DNA of 10,717 nucleotides from contig DDWF01000020.1 in assembly GCA_002345845.1 (NCBI GenBank), forward strand, positions 1 to 10,717. The letters are read 5' to 3'. Both the position numbers and the translations under genes were made by a program. Below, piece by piece: positions 1 to 6,296 of the stretch; within the stretch, counting starts at the first letter, position 1, and the number at the start of each line of letters is the position of its first letter. The notes beneath the pieces were generated by a model. It did no database searches, was not told the DNA's origin, and saw nothing but the letters and a program-made list of their open reading frames with translations. This stretch comes from Betaproteobacteria bacterium UBA2293 (lineage in GTDB: Bacteria; Pseudomonadota; Gammaproteobacteria; Burkholderiales; Rhodocyclaceae).

Positions 1-323
1 ACGAGACCATGATCGGCACCGGCTATCCGCGCCGGCTGAGCGCCGAACAGCTATCGATTCCCTCGCGGATCATGGCCATCGCCGACATCTTCGAAGCGCT
101 GACCGCCTCCGACCGCCCCTACAAGTCGGCGAAGAAGCTGTCCGAGTGCATCAAGATCCTCAGCTTCTTCAAAAAGGATCGGCACATCGACCCCGACCTG
201 TTCGACCTGTTCCTGACCTCTGGCGTCTATCGCCAGTACGCCGAGCGCTATCTCAAGCCGGAGCAGATCGACGCCGTCAATATCAGCCAGTACGTCGAGG
301 TGCCGGCGGCCAGCGGCCGCTGA
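1..323 (+). CDS. HD-GYP domain protein, C-terminal fragment (probable cyclic-di-GMP phosphodiesterase)
   Basis: This is the last 106 residues of a gene that begins before the window; codons are read from base 3 and the stop is TGA at 321-323. The first readable residues are E-T-M-I-G-T-G-Y-P, matching the end of the HHExxxGxGYP signature of HD-GYP domains; the partial codon before them (..AC) is compatible with the preceding His. The typical family stretch IADIFEALTASDRPYK follows about 23 residues after GYP. HD-GYP proteins hydrolyse cyclic-di-GMP at a di- or tri-iron centre, but the metal-binding HD residues lie upstream and cannot be checked, so activity is inferred from the family. The N-terminal sensor domain is also unseen. 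The next gene starts 2 nt after the stop, so the two are probably cotranscribed and translationally coupled. Confidence 0.9.
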   Translation, partial: ETMIGTGYPRRLSAEQLSIPSRIMAIADIFEALTASDRPYKSAKKLSECIKILSFFKKDRHIDPDLFDLFLTSGVYRQYAERYLKPEQIDAVNISQYVEVPAASGR

Positions 324-325
324 CC

Positions 326-2485
326 ATGGACAAGCCCGGCCGCCGCCCCTGGCTGCTGCTCCTGCCGCTGTTGCCGCTGTGCCTGGCGGCCGTGCTGCTG
401 CTTGGCGGTGGCGACTGGCAGGCGGCGTTGCGCAACGCCTTGTTCGACCAGTATCAACGCTGGCATCCCCGACCCTACGCCGAAGTGCCGGTGCGCATCA
501 TCGACATCGACGAGGAAAGTCTGGCCCGCCTCGGCCAGTGGCCCTGGCCGCGCCAGCACCTTGCCAGGCTGGTCGATGCCCTGCAGGCAGCCGGTAGCGC
601 CGCCATCGGCTTCGATGTGCTGTTCGCCGAAGCCGACCGCACTGCGCCGCAAGCGGTCGCCGACCTGTGGCAACTCGACGGGGCGCTGCGCCGGCAGGTG
701 CTGGCGCTGCCGGATCACGACCAGCTGCTGGCCGATAGCCTGCGCCAGGCCGATGCCGTGCTCGGCTTCGCCCTGCTGCGCGCGCCGCCGGTCGCCGGCG
801 GGCGCTTGCCGAGCAGCCGCGCGGCCATCGTCCATCTCGGCGAGCCGCAGTCGACCTGGCTGCATGCCTTCGCCAGCGCCGTGCCGGCGCTGCCGCTGCT
901 CGATGCGGCGGCCAGTGGCCACGGTGCGCTGACCTTCGTGCCGGATGCCGACGGTGTCGTCCGCCGGGTGCCGCTGCTCCTTGCCGTGAACGGCCAGCCA
1001 GTACCCGGCCTGGCCGCCGAAACCCTGCGCGTGGCGCAGGCGGCGCCGACCCTGATGCTGCGTAGCGCCGGCCACCTGCAGGGCTTTACCGGGGCCGCCG
1101 ACAATGCCGGCCTGGGCGAAGTACGTATCGGCGAATTCCGCATCCCGAGCACCGCCCAGGGCGAGTTGTGGGTGCATTACACCGGCCATCGTCCGCAGCG
1201 CAGCCTCGCCGCCTGGCGGATACTCGCCGGCGAGGTGGCGGCGGAGGAGCTGGCCGGTCGCATCCTGCTCGTCGGCAGCTCGGCGCAGGGGCTGATGGAT
1301 CTGCGCTTCAGTCCGTTCGGTGTGATTCCCGGCGTTGAGGTTCATGCCCAGGCGCTGGAGCAGATCCTCAGCGGCCACTATCTGCAGCGCCCGGCTTGGG
1401 CGCGCGGCGGCGAACTGGCCTTCCTCGCCTTCGGCGGGTTGCTGGTCGGCCTGCTTGCCGTGCGTGCCCGCGCCCTGGTCGCCGCGCTAGTCAGCGCCGG
1501 ACTGCTCGCCGTCGGCGCTGGCGGGGCCTGGTATGCCTTCAGGGCGCACGGCCTGTTGCTCGATGCGGCGCTGCCGGCGCTCGGTATCGTGCTCACCTTC
1601 ATCGTCGGCAGCCTGGCCCACCATCGCGCCAGCGAACGCGAACAGCGCTGGATCAAAGAGGCCTTCGCCCGCTACGTCTCGCCCAACCGCGTCGCCCACC
1701 TGCTCGACCACCCGGAGGAGATGAACCTCGGCGGCGAGCGCCGCGAGTGCAGTTTCATCTTCACCGACCTGACCAGTTTCACCGGCATGATGGAGAACAT
1801 GGACCCCGGCCAGGCGGTCGCCCTGCTCAACGACTATCTTGATCAGATGATCGCCATCGCCTTCGAGCACGAGGGCACGCTCGACCGCATCGTCGGTGAT
1901 GCGGTGGCCATCATGTTCTCGGCGCCGGTGACTCAGCCCGACCATCGCCAGCGCGCGCTGGCCTGCGGGCTGGCCATGGATGCCTTCGCCCGGCGCTACG
2001 CCAGCGATCTGCAGGCGCGCGGCATTGCTTTCGGCCAGACTCGCCTCGGCATTCATGCCGGCGAAGTCATCGTCGGCAATTTCGGCGGCACGCACATCTT
2101 CGATTACCGCGCCCTCGGCGACCCGGTCAACACGGCGTCGCGCCTGGAAGCGGTCAACAAGCACCTCGGCACCCGCCTGTGCATCTCCGCGGCGATCCAC
2201 GATGCCGCACCGGAGACACCGGTGCGGCCGGTCGGGCAACTGGTGCTCAAGGGCAAGTCGCGGCCGCTGGCGGTGTTCGAGCCGCTGGCCGCGGCGCTGC
2301 CGGGTTCGGCGCCGCTGGCCGACTACCTCGCCGCCTACGACAAGATGTGCCGCGGTGATGCCGATGCCGGCGTCTGCTTCGCCGCCCTGCAGGCCGAATG
2401 GCCCGGCGATCCGCTGGTCGACCTGCATTGCCGCCGGCTGCAATCCGGCGCCAGCGGCGAGCTGATCGTTATGGCAGAGAAGTAG
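326..2485 (+). CDS. CHASE2-domain membrane class III adenylate/guanylate cyclase
   Basis: A 719-residue membrane cyclase. An N-terminal hydrophobic segment (about residues 8-29) leads into a periplasmic CHASE2 sensor (about 35-355, with IIDIDEESLARLGQWPWPR and a GFDVLF motif). Three closely spaced transmembrane segments follow (about 363-433), then a cytoplasmic class III cyclase domain (about 475-640). The metal-binding aspartates are present (D481 in FTDLTSFT, D525 in the VGDAV motif), as are the transition-state residues N602 and R606 in GDPVNTASRLE. The two purine-selecting positions are both Arg (R521, R595) instead of Lys and Asp/Thr, so ATP versus GTP preference cannot be called. The ATG at 326 was chosen because it directly precedes the first membrane segment and lies 2 nt after the HD-GYP stop; an in-frame ATG at 146 lies inside that gene. 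No strong ribosome site is visible, which fits translational coupling. The 3' end overlaps the convergent ClpX-like gene by 17 bp. Confidence 0.93.
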   Translation: MDKPGRRPWLLLLPLLPLCLAAVLLLGGGDWQAALRNALFDQYQRWHPRPYAEVPVRIIDIDEESLARLGQWPWPRQHLARLVDALQAAGSAAIGFDVLFAEADRTAPQAVADLWQLDGALRRQVLALPDHDQLLADSLRQADAVLGFALLRAPPVAGGRLPSSRAAIVHLGEPQSTWLHAFASAVPALPLLDAAASGHGALTFVPDADGVVRRVPLLLAVNGQPVPGLAAETLRVAQAAPTLMLRSAGHLQGFTGAADNAGLGEVRIGEFRIPSTAQGELWVHYTGHRPQRSLAAWRILAGEVAAEELAGRILLVGSSAQGLMDLRFSPFGVIPGVEVHAQALEQILSGHYLQRPAWARGGELAFLAFGGLLVGLLAVRARALVAALVSAGLLAVGAGGAWYAFRAHGLLLDAALPALGIVLTFIVGSLAHHRASEREQRWIKEAFARYVSPNRVAHLLDHPEEMNLGGERRECSFIFTDLTSFTGMMENMDPGQAVALLNDYLDQMIAIAFEHEGTLDRIVGDAVAIMFSAPVTQPDHRQRALACGLAMDAFARRYASDLQARGIAFGQTRLGIHAGEVIVGNFGGTHIFDYRALGDPVNTASRLEAVNKHLGTRLCISAAIHDAAPETPVRPVGQLVLKGKSRPLAVFEPLAAALPGSAPLADYLAAYDKMCRGDADAGVCFAALQAEWPGDPLVDLHCRRLQSGASGELIVMAEK

Positions 2486-3476
2486 CGACGGTCAGTTCCG
2501 CCGGTTCGAACAGCGAGCGGATGGTGACCCGGCGAATGGCCGGATTGTCCGGCACCGCATACAGCACGTCGCACATCATTTCCTCGAAGATGCCGCGCAG
2601 GCTGCGCGCGCCGGCCTTGTACTCGATCGCCAGGTCGGCGATCTGGCGGAAGACTTCGGGGGCGATCTGCAGGTCGACGCCGTCGGCCCGCAGCATGGCG
2701 GCGAACTGGCGGGCGATGGCGTTCTTCGGCTCGGTCATGATGCGCATCAGCATCTCCTGCGTCAGATCGTGCAGGCGGCTGACGATCGGCAGGCGGCCGG
2801 CGAACTCAGGGATCAGGCCGAATTCGAGCAGGTCGGTGGGCTTGATGCGGGCGTTCAGGCGTTCGAGGATCTGCCGGTCGTCATCGCCGGCGGCCGAGAT
2901 GAAGCCGAAGCCGTGCGTCCGGTCGAGGATCTGCTCGAGGCCGACGAAGGCGCCGCCGCAGATGAAGAGGATTTGCGTGGTGTCGATATGGCGGCCGTCG
3001 CGCAGGCGTACCGGCGCCCCTTCCATGATTTTCAGCAGGGCATGCTGGACGCTTTCGCCGGAGGTGGCGCGGGCCGGGCCGCCGATGGCTTTCAGCTTGT
3101 CGATTTCGTCGATGAAGACGATGCCGCGCTGGGCGCGCTCAAGATCGCCGTCGGCGCGGTCGAGCAGGCGGTGCAGGATGGCTTCGATCTCGTCGCCGAC
3201 GAACTGCGTCTGGGCCAGCGAGGTGGCGTCGGCGGTAACGAAGGGCAGCGCGAGGATGCGCGCCAGGGTTTCGCAGAGCAGGGTCTTGCCGGTGCCGGTG
3301 GGGCCGATCAGCAGGATGTTGCTCTTGCTCAGTTCGACGCTGTCGACGGTGCTCGCCGCCTGGCGGCGGAAGTGGGCATAGATGGCGACGGCCAGCGTTT
3401 TCTTGGCGGCGTCCTGGCCGATCACATGTTCGGACAGCCGGGCGACGATCTCGCTGGGTTTGAGCAGGCTGGACAT
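2469..3476 (-). CDS. ClpX-like AAA+ unfoldase lacking the zinc-binding domain
   Basis: A 335-residue AAA+ ATPase of the ClpX family; usual ClpX is about 420 residues. ATPase parts are intact: Walker A GPTGTGKT (58-65), Walker B IVFIDEID (119-126), sensor 1 near FICGGA (171-176), arginine finger R228 in EFAGRLP, sensor 2 R291 in GARSLRG. Three features differ from E. coli ClpX. The N-terminal Cys4 zinc-binding domain is absent, since the protein starts directly at the AAA+ module. Pore loop 1 reads QFVG (91-94) rather than GYVG. The RKH loop is shortened to DGRH (160-163), and the ClpP-docking loop carries FGF (190-192) in place of IGF. It probably unfolds or remodels proteins with ATP; whether it docks ClpP is open. 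It follows minE by 40 nt on the same strand, so it is likely cotranscribed with minCDE. AAGGAG at 3484-3489, 7 nt before the ATG, fixes the start. Confidence 0.9.
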   Translation of the reverse strand: MSSLLKPSEIVARLSEHVIGQDAAKKTLAVAIYAHFRRQAASTVDSVELSKSNILLIGPTGTGKTLLCETLARILALPFVTADATSLAQTQFVGDEIEAILHRLLDRADGDLERAQRGIVFIDEIDKLKAIGGPARATSGESVQHALLKIMEGAPVRLRDGRHIDTTQILFICGGAFVGLEQILDRTHGFGFISAAGDDDRQILERLNARIKPTDLLEFGLIPEFAGRLPIVSRLHDLTQEMLMRIMTEPKNAIARQFAAMLRADGVDLQIAPEVFRQIADLAIEYKAGARSLRGIFEEMMCDVLYAVPDNPAIRRVTIRSLFEPAELTVATSLP

Positions 3477-3507
3477 CGGGGCACTCCTTGGGCGGGATGC
3501 CCCGATG
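3474..3507 (-). promoter_or_regulatory. Hairpin enclosing the ribosome site and start codon of the ClpX-like gene
   Basis: A perfect 10-bp inverted repeat, CATCGGGGCA at 3474-3483 and TGCCCCGATG at 3498-3507, with a 14-nt loop. In the minus-strand mRNA the AAGGAG ribosome site (3484-3489) sits in the loop, and the ATG start codon forms the last three bases of the 3' arm. The structure begins 9 nt after the minE stop codon. Such a fold should hide the start codon unless ribosomes or another factor open it. It lacks a following U-run, so it is not a normal terminator. The base pairing is seen in the sequence; the regulatory role is inferred. Confidence 0.55.
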
Positions 3508-3516
3508 CTATTCGTC

Positions 3517-3774
3517 TCAGCCCTTTTCGGGAAGGACGATATTGACTTCGAGAACTTCGTAATTGCCCTGCTTTTCCAGCGAGACGCGGATGTCTTCGGT
3601 GTTCACCTTGACGTACTTGGAGATCACGGCGATCAGTTCGCGTTGCAGGTCGGGCAGGAAATTGGCCGTGCTGGAGCCACCGTCGCGTTCGTGGGCGATG
3701 ATCAGTTGCAGGCGTTCCTTGGCAACCTGGGCGGTTTTTGGCGGGTTGCCGAACAGTTTCTGGAGCCAGGACAT
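3517..3774 (-). CDS. minE: Cell division topological specificity factor MinE
   Basis: An 85-residue protein of normal MinE length. The N-terminal amphipathic stretch (MSWLQKLFG) would bind membrane. The MinD-contact helix lies at about residues 18-30 ([13 protein letters not shown]), and the C-terminal part (about 32-82) is the dimerisation and topological-specificity domain. MinE stimulates MinD ATPase, driving pole-to-pole Min oscillation so that MinC blocks FtsZ assembly away from midcell. The start lies 1 nt after the minD stop. A GGAGG ribosome site at 3783-3787 sits inside the minD 3' end, so the two are translationally coupled. The downstream gene on this strand is the ClpX-like ATPase. 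Confidence 0.97.
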   Translation of the reverse strand: MSWLQKLFGNPPKTAQVAKERLQLIIAHERDGGSSTANFLPDLQRELIAVISKYVKVNTEDIRVSLEKQGNYEVLEVNIVLPEKG

Positions 3775-3775
3775 G

Positions 3776-4591
3776 TCACTTGCCTCCGAACAGGCGCTTC
3801 AGCAGGCCCGGTTTGACGTAGTCGACGAAGCGCAACGGCTTGTCCTCGCCGAGGAAACGGGTGATGACGTCGTGGTAGGCCTCGGCGGCGTCGGTATCCT
3901 TCTGGTGGATCACCGGCGAACCCTGGTTGGAGGCCTGCAGGACTTCTTCCGATTCGGGAATGACGCCGATGATCGGCACCCGCAGGATTTCCTGGATGTC
4001 CTTGTACGACAGCATTTCGCCGGCTTCGACGCGGGTCGGGTTGTAGCGCGTGATCAGCAGGTGTTCCTTGACCGGTTCGCGGCCTTCGATGGCGCGCCGC
4101 GACTTGGCCTGGAGGATGCCGAGGATGCGGTCGGAGTCGCGCACCGAGGAGACTTCCGGATTGGTCACGACCAGCGCCTCGTCGGCGAAGGTCAGGGCCA
4201 TCACGGCACCGGATTCGATGCCGGCCGGCGAGTCGCAGACGATGTAGTCGAAACCCTGGTGTTCCAGTTCCTTGAGCACCTTTTCGACACCTTCTTCGGT
4301 CAGCGCATCCTTGTCACGGGTTTGCGAGGCCGGCAGCACGTAGAGGTTGTCGGCGTGCTTGTCCTTGATCAGCGCCTGGGTCAGCGTCGCTTCGCCGTTG
4401 ATGACGTTGATCAGGTCATAAACGACGCGGCGTTCACAACCCATGATCAGGTCGAGGTTTCGCAGGCCGACGTCGAAGTCGATGACGGCCGTCTTGAAGC
4501 CGCGCTGGGCGAGGCCGGTGGAGAAGCTGGCGCTGGTGGTGGTCTTGCCGACCCCGCCTTTGCCGGATGTAACGACGACGATTCTGGTCAC
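3776..4591 (-). CDS. minD: Septum site-determining ATPase MinD
   Basis: A 271-residue P-loop ATPase of the ParA/MinD family, full length. The deviant Walker A motif KGGVGKT (11-17) carries the signature lysine K11 and catalytic K16. [10 protein letters not shown] (38-47) and a DSPAG switch-type motif follow. The C-terminus [13 protein letters not shown] is the amphipathic membrane-targeting helix. ATP-bound MinD dimerises on the inner membrane, recruits MinC, and is released by MinE. The start codon is GTG (4589-4591), giving the usual [14 protein letters not shown]-terminus; a purine-rich AAAGAGA lies about 7-8 nt upstream. It follows minC by 39 nt and overlaps the ribosome site of minE. Confidence 0.97.
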   Translation of the reverse strand: MTRIVVVTSGKGGVGKTTTSASFSTGLAQRGFKTAVIDFDVGLRNLDLIMGCERRVVYDLINVINGEATLTQALIKDKHADNLYVLPASQTRDKDALTEEGVEKVLKELEHQGFDYIVCDSPAGIESGAVMALTFADEALVVTNPEVSSVRDSDRILGILQAKSRRAIEGREPVKEHLLITRYNPTRVEAGEMLSYKDIQEILRVPIIGVIPESEEVLQASNQGSPVIHQKDTDAAEAYHDVITRFLGEDKPLRFVDYVKPGLLKRLFGGK

Positions 4592-4630
4592 GGTGAGTTC
4601 TCTTTGGGAAGTTATTGGATTGGGATAATT

Positions 4631-5398
4631 TTACCGGAGCGCCAGGGCAGTGACGTTCAGGCTGAGTGCGTCGCCTTCGCCGACCAGGGAAATGGTCGCC
4701 GGCTGACGGGCCAGTTCGGCCGGCACGCCGGCCTCGAAAGTACGGTACAGGCCGGCCACGGAAACCAGTTCCGCCTCCAGGCTGGTGGTGAAGATGCGCG
4801 CCGCCCTGTCGCCGGAAGCGCCGGCCAGGGCGCGGCCGCGCAGCGGGGCATAGACGTGGATGTTGCCGTCGGCGATGACTTCGGCGCCGGCGCTGACCAT
4901 GGCGGTGACGATCAGGTCGCAGCCGCGGGCGTAGAAGCGCTGGCCGGAGCGTAGCGGCTTGTCGAGGGTGACGGTGCGCGGCGCTTCGGGCGCCGGCGGT
5001 GGGGGGGGCGGCGGCGCGACAGCGGTCGGGGCGGGCGCCGGCGGCGGTTCGGCGGCCGGTTTGGTGCGCGTCGGGCGGCTCAGGGCATCGGCGCCGACTT
5101 CCGGCAGGCCGGCGGCCGCAGCATCGGCGGCCAGCGCCGACGGCAGGCCCAGCGTGGCGATGGCGTTGAGGCCGGAGTTTTTCAGCAAGGCGCAGATTGC
5201 CGGCCAGTCTGCGTGCTCGGGCAGCGCCTCGGCCTGGCTGAAGTCGAGCACCGCCAGCTCGTTCTCGAAGAAGTCCGGGCTGTTGCCGGTCAGCTCCGCC
5301 AGGGCGGCGTGCAGGGCGGTCGGATCGGTGCTGCGCAGTTGTGTCTGGATGATCTTGAGCGTCGTGCCCTTGAACTGGATCGGTGAGTCTTTTGCCAT
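4631..5398 (-). CDS. minC: Septum site-determining protein MinC
   Basis: A 255-residue FtsZ inhibitor. The N-terminal MinC_N domain (about 5-100) acts on FtsZ polymers. The linker (about 112-140) is unusually rich in proline and alanine, with a run of seven prolines at 129-135. The C-terminal MinC_C beta-helix domain (about 142-250) contains [15 protein letters not shown] and the conserved [18 protein letters not shown] stretch used for dimerisation and MinD binding. It is the first gene of the min cluster, transcribed minC-minD-minE, with a good extended -10 promoter just upstream. The ribosome site is weak (GCGAGC close to the ATG). The polyproline run is encoded by a G8 tract on the plus strand (5001-5008), a potential slippage site. 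Confidence 0.96.
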   Translation of the reverse strand: MAKDSPIQFKGTTLKIIQTQLRSTDPTALHAALAELTGNSPDFFENELAVLDFSQAEALPEHADWPAICALLKNSGLNAIATLGLPSALAADAAAAGLPEVGADALSRPTRTKPAAEPPPAPAPTAVAPPPPPPPAPEAPRTVTLDKPLRSGQRFYARGCDLIVTAMVSAGAEVIADGNIHVYAPLRGRALAGASGDRAARIFTTSLEAELVSVAGLYRTFEAGVPAELARQPATISLVGEGDALSLNVTALALR

Positions 5399-5426
5399 GC
5401 TCGCTGCGTGTATTGCGAAGGCGGCG

Positions 5427-5435
5427 ATTATCCCA
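5427..5435 (-). promoter_or_regulatory. Extended -10 promoter element for minCDE
   Basis: On the minus strand this reads TGG-GATAAT, matching the extended -10 consensus TGnTATAAT in all but one base of the hexamer. No good -35 box is visible, as is common for extended -10 promoters. The predicted transcription start is near 5420, giving a leader of about 20 nt before the minC ATG at 5398. This is inferred from sequence only. Confidence 0.5.
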
Positions 5436-5465
5436 CAGGGTGTTGCCGGAAAATGGAATCTGCGT

Positions 5466-5495
5466 GTCGGCGTGGTGGCTGGCCTGCCACCCGAC
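5466..5495 (-). terminator. Possible hairpin terminator after the DUF1439 gene (weak)
   Basis: A stem-loop lies between the DUF1439 stop and the minC promoter: GTGGC at 5475-5479 pairs with GCCAC at 5486-5490 around a 6-nt loop, and GTCGG (5466-5470) pairs with CCGAC (5491-5495) across a 4-nt bulge. On the minus strand only a loose T-rich patch (ATTCCATTTTCC) follows, so an intrinsic terminator is possible but not convincing. The position fits separation of the DUF1439 transcript from minCDE. Confidence 0.3.
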
Positions 5496-5532
5496 GATCA
5501 AGCCGCTGGCAGAGTTTTCGACTGAGCGCCGT

Positions 5533-6081
5533 TCACACCGGCGACAGGATCGCCGCGACCCGCCCCGGCTCGATGCGGATGTTGCGCAACAGCCAGCGGG
5601 CCGCCCGTTCCTGCTCGGAGCCGTCTTCTCGCAGCACATGGACCGGCTGGCTGCGGAAGTAGCTGCCCATCAGCTGGCTGACCGCCTGCAGCACCAGCGG
5701 TTCGGCCTCGCGTGCCAGGGCAGCCGAGGATAGTGAGCGGGCGACCGGCTGATCGAGGAAAAAGGCCTTGCTGCGGTCGTCATAGCGCAATCCCGAGGTG
5801 GCGACGACATCGACCGGTACCGCCGGCTGGCCGAGCAGGGCGATATGCAGCCGGGCGGCGATGGTCACCTGGCCCGCCGGTTCGCCGAGGCGGATGTGCG
5901 GGGCATCGCGCAGCGCGACGATGACCATGCCATTGCCGTAACTCTTTTGCAGCGCGCTGTTTTTTGCCACCTGGGCCTGGATGTCCGCCTCGGAGAAATA
6001 GATTTCGCGCTCAAGGAAACCGGCGCTCCAGGTTTGGCTGGCCGTGAACAGGGCCAGCGCGACGATCAGGGATTTCAGCAT
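5533..6081 (-). CDS. Exported DUF1439 (YceB-like) family protein
   Basis: A 182-residue protein with a clear N-terminal signal sequence (LIVALALFTA core, cleavage expected near residues 19-20). The mature part resembles the DUF1439 family: IYFSEADIQAQVAKN at the start, an amphipathic strand-rich middle (about 50-110) and a conserved helical end. E. coli YceB of this family is a lipoprotein; this protein has no cysteine, so it lacks a lipobox and should be soluble in the periplasm. The biochemical role of the family is not established; a lipid-binding fold is suggested for relatives. It lies upstream of minC on the same strand but is separated by 134 nt containing a promoter, so it is probably a separate unit. 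It is divergent from the phosphoglycerate mutase gene. The ATG at 6079-6081 is supported by the signal peptide; the ribosome site is weak (GAGACTG). Confidence 0.75.
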   Translation of the reverse strand: MLKSLIVALALFTASQTWSAGFLEREIYFSEADIQAQVAKNSALQKSYGNGMVIVALRDAPHIRLGEPAGQVTIAARLHIALLGQPAVPVDVVATSGLRYDDRSKAFFLDQPVARSLSSAALAREAEPLVLQAVSQLMGSYFRSQPVHVLREDGSEQERAARWLLRNIRIEPGRVAAILSPV

Positions 6082-6222
6082 GGTCAGTCTCGGGTCAGGG
6101 TTGGCTATTTTCCATCCATTGGCGGCGAAAGTGCATCGGCGCCATGGCGATCCCGTTCATAAAGGCCAAGGAACCCGCTGCCGGGCGCCCGCCGTGAGCC
6201 GCTGGGGATGATCCAAAGAGAG

Positions 6223-6228
6223 TAAAAT
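6223..6228 (+). promoter_or_regulatory. Putative -10 box (TAAAAT) for the phosphoglycerate mutase gene
   Basis: TAAAAT matches the sigma-70 -10 consensus in five of six positions and stands out in GC-rich surroundings. No convincing -35 box is visible 16-18 nt upstream. A start near 6235 would give a leader of about 60 nt containing a GC-rich hairpin. Prediction only. Confidence 0.4.
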
Positions 6229-6242
6229 CGCGTCTTTGGCTG

Positions 6243-6261
6243 CCGGCGAAGACCTCGCCGG
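6243..6261 (+). other. GC-rich hairpin in the leader of the phosphoglycerate mutase gene
   Basis: CCGGCGA (6243-6249) and TCGCCGG (6255-6261) form a perfect 7-bp stem around a 5-nt loop (AGACC), ending 35 nt before the ATG at 6297. No T-run follows, so it is not a standard terminator. It could stabilise the leader or be incidental in GC-rich DNA. Confidence 0.4.
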
Positions 6262-6296
6262 TGTCCCTGCCGCCATCTCCCGCTGGAACAGATCCC

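Noticed and set aside
4621..4629. TGGGATAAT on the plus strand in the minD-minC gap, resembling an extended -10 promoter pointing antisense into minC
   Set aside because: No -35 box and no gene downstream on that strand; an antisense RNA is possible but unsupported by sequence alone.
3563..4954. A 463-codon open frame on the plus strand
   Set aside because: It runs antisense through minE, minD and part of minC; the protein is low-complexity and unlike any family, so it is a shadow frame.
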